A DNA stretch of 64,000 bases. It comes from Nematostella vectensis (taxonomy: Eukaryota; Cnidaria; Anthozoa; Actiniaria; Edwardsiidae). Where the stretch lies: assembly GCF_932526225.1 (NCBI RefSeq), contig NC_064039.1, forward strand, positions 16,794,639-16,858,638. Direction: 5' to 3'. Made by a program: the position numbers and the translations under genes. Shown piece by piece: positions 61,901-64,000 of the stretch; the first letter of the stretch is position 1; each line of letters opens with the position of its first letter. A model generated the notes under the pieces. That model was given only the letters and a program-made list of their open reading frames with translations, did no database searches and was not told the origin of the DNA.

Positions 61901-64000
61901 TTGCCTCTGCTTATGGATACTGCCTTCTGTCTCTGCTGATGGATACTGCCTCTTGTCTCTGTTGATGAATACTGCCTCTTTTATCTGCTGATGAATACTG
62001 CCTTCTGTCTCTGCTGATGGATACTGCCTCTTGCCTCTGTTAATGGATACTGCCTCTTGCCTCTGTTGATGGATACTGCCTCTTGCCTCTGCTTATGGAT
62101 ACTGCCTTCTGTCTCTGCTGATGGATACTGCCTCTTGCCTCTGTTGATGGATACTGTCTCTTTTATCTGCTGATGGATACTGCCTCTTGTCTCTGCTGAT
62201 GGATACTGCATTCAGCCTCTGCTGATGGATACTGCCTCTTGTCTCTGCTGATGGATACTGCCTCTTGCCTCTGCTGATGAATACTGTCTCTTGCCTTTGC
62301 TGATTGATACTGGCTTCTGTCTTTGCTGATGGATACTGCCTCTTGTCTCTGTTGATGGATACTGCCTCTTGTCTCTGTTGATGGATACTGCCTCTTGCCT
62401 CTGCTTATGGATACTGCCTTTTGTCTCTGCTGATGGATACTGCCTCTTGCCTCTGCTGATGGATACTGCCTTTTGCCTCTGCTGATGGATACTGCCTCTT
62501 GTCTCTGCTGATGGATACTGCATTCAGCCTCTGCTGATGGATACTGCCTCTTGTCTCTGCTGATGGATACTGTCTCTTGCCTCTGCTGATGGATACTGTC
62601 TTTTTTATCTGCTGATGGATACTGCCTCTTGTCTCTGCTGATGGATACTGTCTTTTTTATCTGCTGATGGATACTGCCTCTTGTCTCTGCTGATGGATAC
62701 TGCCTCTTGTCTCTGCTGATGGATACTGTCTCTTGCCTCTGCTGATGGATACTGTCTCTTGCCTTTGCTAATGGATACTTCCTTCTGCCTCTGCTGATGG
62801 ATACTGCCTCTTGCCTCTGCTGATGGATACTGCCTTCAGCCTCTGCTGATGGATACTGCCTCTTGCCTCTGCTGATGGATACTGTCTCTTGCCTTTGCTA
62901 ATGGATACTTCCTTCTGCCTCTGCTGATGGATACTGCCTCTTGCCTCTGCTGATGGATACTGCCTCTTGTCTCTGTTGATGGATACTGCCTTCTGTCTCT
63001 GCTGATGGATACTGCCTTTTTTATCTGCTGATGGATACTGCCTTCTGTCTCTGCTGATGGATACTGCCTCTTGTCTCTGTTGATGGATACTGCCTCTTGT
63101 CTCTGCTGATGGATACTGCCTCTTGCCTCTATTGATGGATACTGCCTCTTGCCTCTGCTGATGGATACTTCCTTCTGCCTCTGCTGATGGATACTGCCTC
63201 TTGCCTCTGCTGATGGATACTGCCTCTTGCCTCTGCTTATGGATACTGCCTTTTGTCTCTGCTGATGGATACTGTCTCTTGCCTCTGCTGATGGATACTG
63301 TCTTTTTTATCTGCTGATGGATACTGCCTTCTGTCTCTGCTGATGGATACTGCCTCTTGTCTCTGTTGATGGATACTGCCTCTTGCCTCTGCTTATGGAT
63401 ACTGCCTTCTGTCTCTGCTGATGGATACTGTCTCTTGCCTCTGCTGATGGATACTGTCTTTTTTATCTGCTGATGGATACTGCCTTCTGTCTCTGCTGAT
63501 GGATACTGCCTCTTGTCTCTGTTGATGGATACTGCCTCTTGTCTCTGTTGATGGATACTGCCTCTTGCCTCTGCTTATGGATACTGCCTTCTGTCTCTGC
63601 TGATGGATACTGCCTTCTGTCTCTGCTGATGGATACTGCCTCTTGCCTCTATTGATGGATACTGCCTCTTGTCTCTGCTGATGGATACTGCCTTCTGTAT
63701 CTGTTGATGGATACTGCCTCTTGCTAAACTTTCCCTAAGGTTCACCTCCAGCAAGGGCATCAATTAAGGAATTGTGGAATTGTGAAACTACCCATGTGAA
63801 TCATACCGCATCCTTTTGTCAGAAAAATGACCTGAAAATGACATAAACCGCTGTATAAGCCTTTGATTTGTACTTACCTGTATAGGTTCCTTGGCACTGT
63901 GACCTGATGGTGGAGAATGGAATAATCCCCTTGCTTATCCAAGAACTTAAAAGCAGGCCCAACAGTCTCAAGATAAAACGTCAGATCACCCATCTTCTAG
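46988..64000 (+). CDS. Unrecognised multi-exon protein, probably helical-repeat; partial
   Basis: Eight plus-strand exons have GT-AG borders and compatible phases: 46988-47021, 47095-47237, 47476-47580, 49827-49931, 51152-51211 (or donor after 51205), 51483-51613, 51693-51809, and 63886 to the window edge. Fragments in order: SLQIVSSFLTG; ACFTSLGFLRLTQKCPERR with LCKYYENCSRHLLKELF; QWICHLIQLSTGFHSMKEK; GAPQKLMEYVHRYGNRQ with ARLAATELLLTNMNILQ; LVRVCDNRILVGIVRQTG; DEKAIEMSLKSLLLSLPPSG; SMSWNFGGDHGLSFAHTL; WHCDLMVENGIIPLLIQEL. The leucine-rich amphipathic pattern suggests ARM/HEAT-like helices; I cannot name the family. No start ATG or stop is visible, so both ends are missing. The intron before the last exon is about 12 kb and is nearly all minisatellite. 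Exon 5 and its borders are the weakest part. Confidence 0.65.
47668..47812. repeat. 35-bp minisatellite, outlying copies
   Basis: About four diverged units (tggtttaatttattacaa / tcagtctattcgtcatca) of the same family as the array at 49126-49825. They are separated from it by about 1.3 kb that contains at least two MITE-like elements. This looks like one array split by later insertions. Confidence 0.8.
47830..48660. other. Unclassified insertion in the 35-bp array
   Basis: This stretch interrupts the 35-bp minisatellite. It includes 'ccttgatgaagacttcttaatgaag'-type sequence (about 48528-48560), a phrase I associate loosely with the 3' ends of retroelements. No reverse-transcriptase coding is seen. 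Classification is uncertain. Confidence 0.35.
48676..48942. mobile_element. MITE with ~50-bp terminal inverted repeats
   Basis: The left end tatatacacctatttca(c)aaaaggttgtcagtgcaaatgg is the inverted complement of the right end, which ends ttgcactgacaaccttt then attgaaataggtgtatata. Total length is about 265 bp with no coding potential. Flanks are TATA-rich, so a TA-type target is plausible. Confidence 0.8.
48952..49113. mobile_element. hAT-like MITE (~160 bp)
   Basis: The ends acagcggcgtagccagg and cctggctacgcctctgt are inverted complements, with an internal G-run and C-run. CAGNGGCGTAGCCA-type ends are typical of hAT-derived MITEs. I could not confirm an 8-bp target duplication. It is inserted directly next to the preceding MITE. 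Confidence 0.7.
49126..49825. repeat. 35-bp minisatellite abutting an exon acceptor
   Basis: About 20 copies of attatggttgaatttatt / acaattagtatagcgtc, with diverged gtctggtcgtcatcatgg units at the right end. The last partial unit, gtcatcatggtttaataaag, forms the acceptor of the exon that starts at 49827. In transcript orientation each unit also contains TTTATTACAATTAG, a plausible decoy 3' splice site. Confidence 0.93.
52069..63724. repeat. 26-bp minisatellite, 11.65 kb
   Basis: About 448 copies of tctctgctgatgg/atactgcctcttg fill the intron between exons ending at 51809 and starting at 63886 of the plus-strand gene. Variants include gcctctg, gtctctgttg, gccttctg, gccttcag, cttatgg, ttttatctg and gatgaatac. 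All three minus frames lack stops in the consensus. As 26 is not a multiple of three, one reading passes through the three frames to give a 26-residue repeat (SISRDKR, QYPSAETRG, SIHQQRQEAV), producing many spurious ORFs of up to 374 aa. Marker phrase ggatattgcc occurs at 57781, 58353, 60251 and 61343: spacings 572, 1,898 and 1,092, all multiples of 26, showing segmental duplication inside the array. Confidence 0.97.

Overview
This is a eukaryotic, animal-type window: intron-rich genes, metazoan-specific families (LDB1/Chip, WDR54, CPPED1, a FERM protein), AT-rich non-coding DNA, MITE-like elements and many minisatellites. I infer an invertebrate, most likely an anthozoan cnidarian. That rests on gene content and on a degenerate multi-copy C2H2-finger protein family that I associate with cnidarian genomes; the sequence does not prove it.

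Layout. (1) 1-13.0 kb: the LDB1 (LIM-domain-binding protein) gene on the minus strand. Eight core exons and two related cassette exons are visible; the C-terminal LIM-interaction exon(s) lie beyond the left edge. A 3.35-kb element with ~700-bp inverted repeats and a decayed coding region sits at 1.04-4.39 kb. (2) 14.6-32.7 kb: a complete eight-exon WDR54 gene (minus; 324 codons plus stop, all phases consistent). Its introns hold four minisatellites: 31 bp, 37 bp (10.4 kb long), 51 bp and 48 bp. (3) 33.1-36.3 kb: a FERM-domain gene (plus) with an intronless 465-codon CDS, a 5'-UTR intron and a 45-bp minisatellite in its 3' UTR. It is head-to-head with WDR54. (4) 39.9-42.6 kb: a complete two-exon CPPED1-like metallophosphatase (minus, 305 aa), with a 20-bp minisatellite and a GATA array just upstream. 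(5) 44.2-46.9 kb: repeat-rich DNA, including a displaced copy of the 20-bp array flanked by direct repeats. (6) 46.99-64.0 kb: eight exons of an unrecognised, probably helical-repeat gene (plus), open at the right edge and probably incomplete at the left. Its introns hold a 35-bp array and an 11.65-kb 26-bp array.

Tandem arrays make up roughly 44% of the window. The most interesting pattern is where they sit: several abut, overlap or copy the 3' splice site of the next exon (LDB1 exon 3; WDR54 exons 2, 5 and 7; the 49.8-kb exon of the plus-strand gene). Their units carry branch-point-like, pyrimidine-tract or AG signals. The two giant arrays show higher-order segmental duplication in exact multiples of the unit. 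Functions are assigned from recognised motifs and splice-phase agreement; no database search was run.
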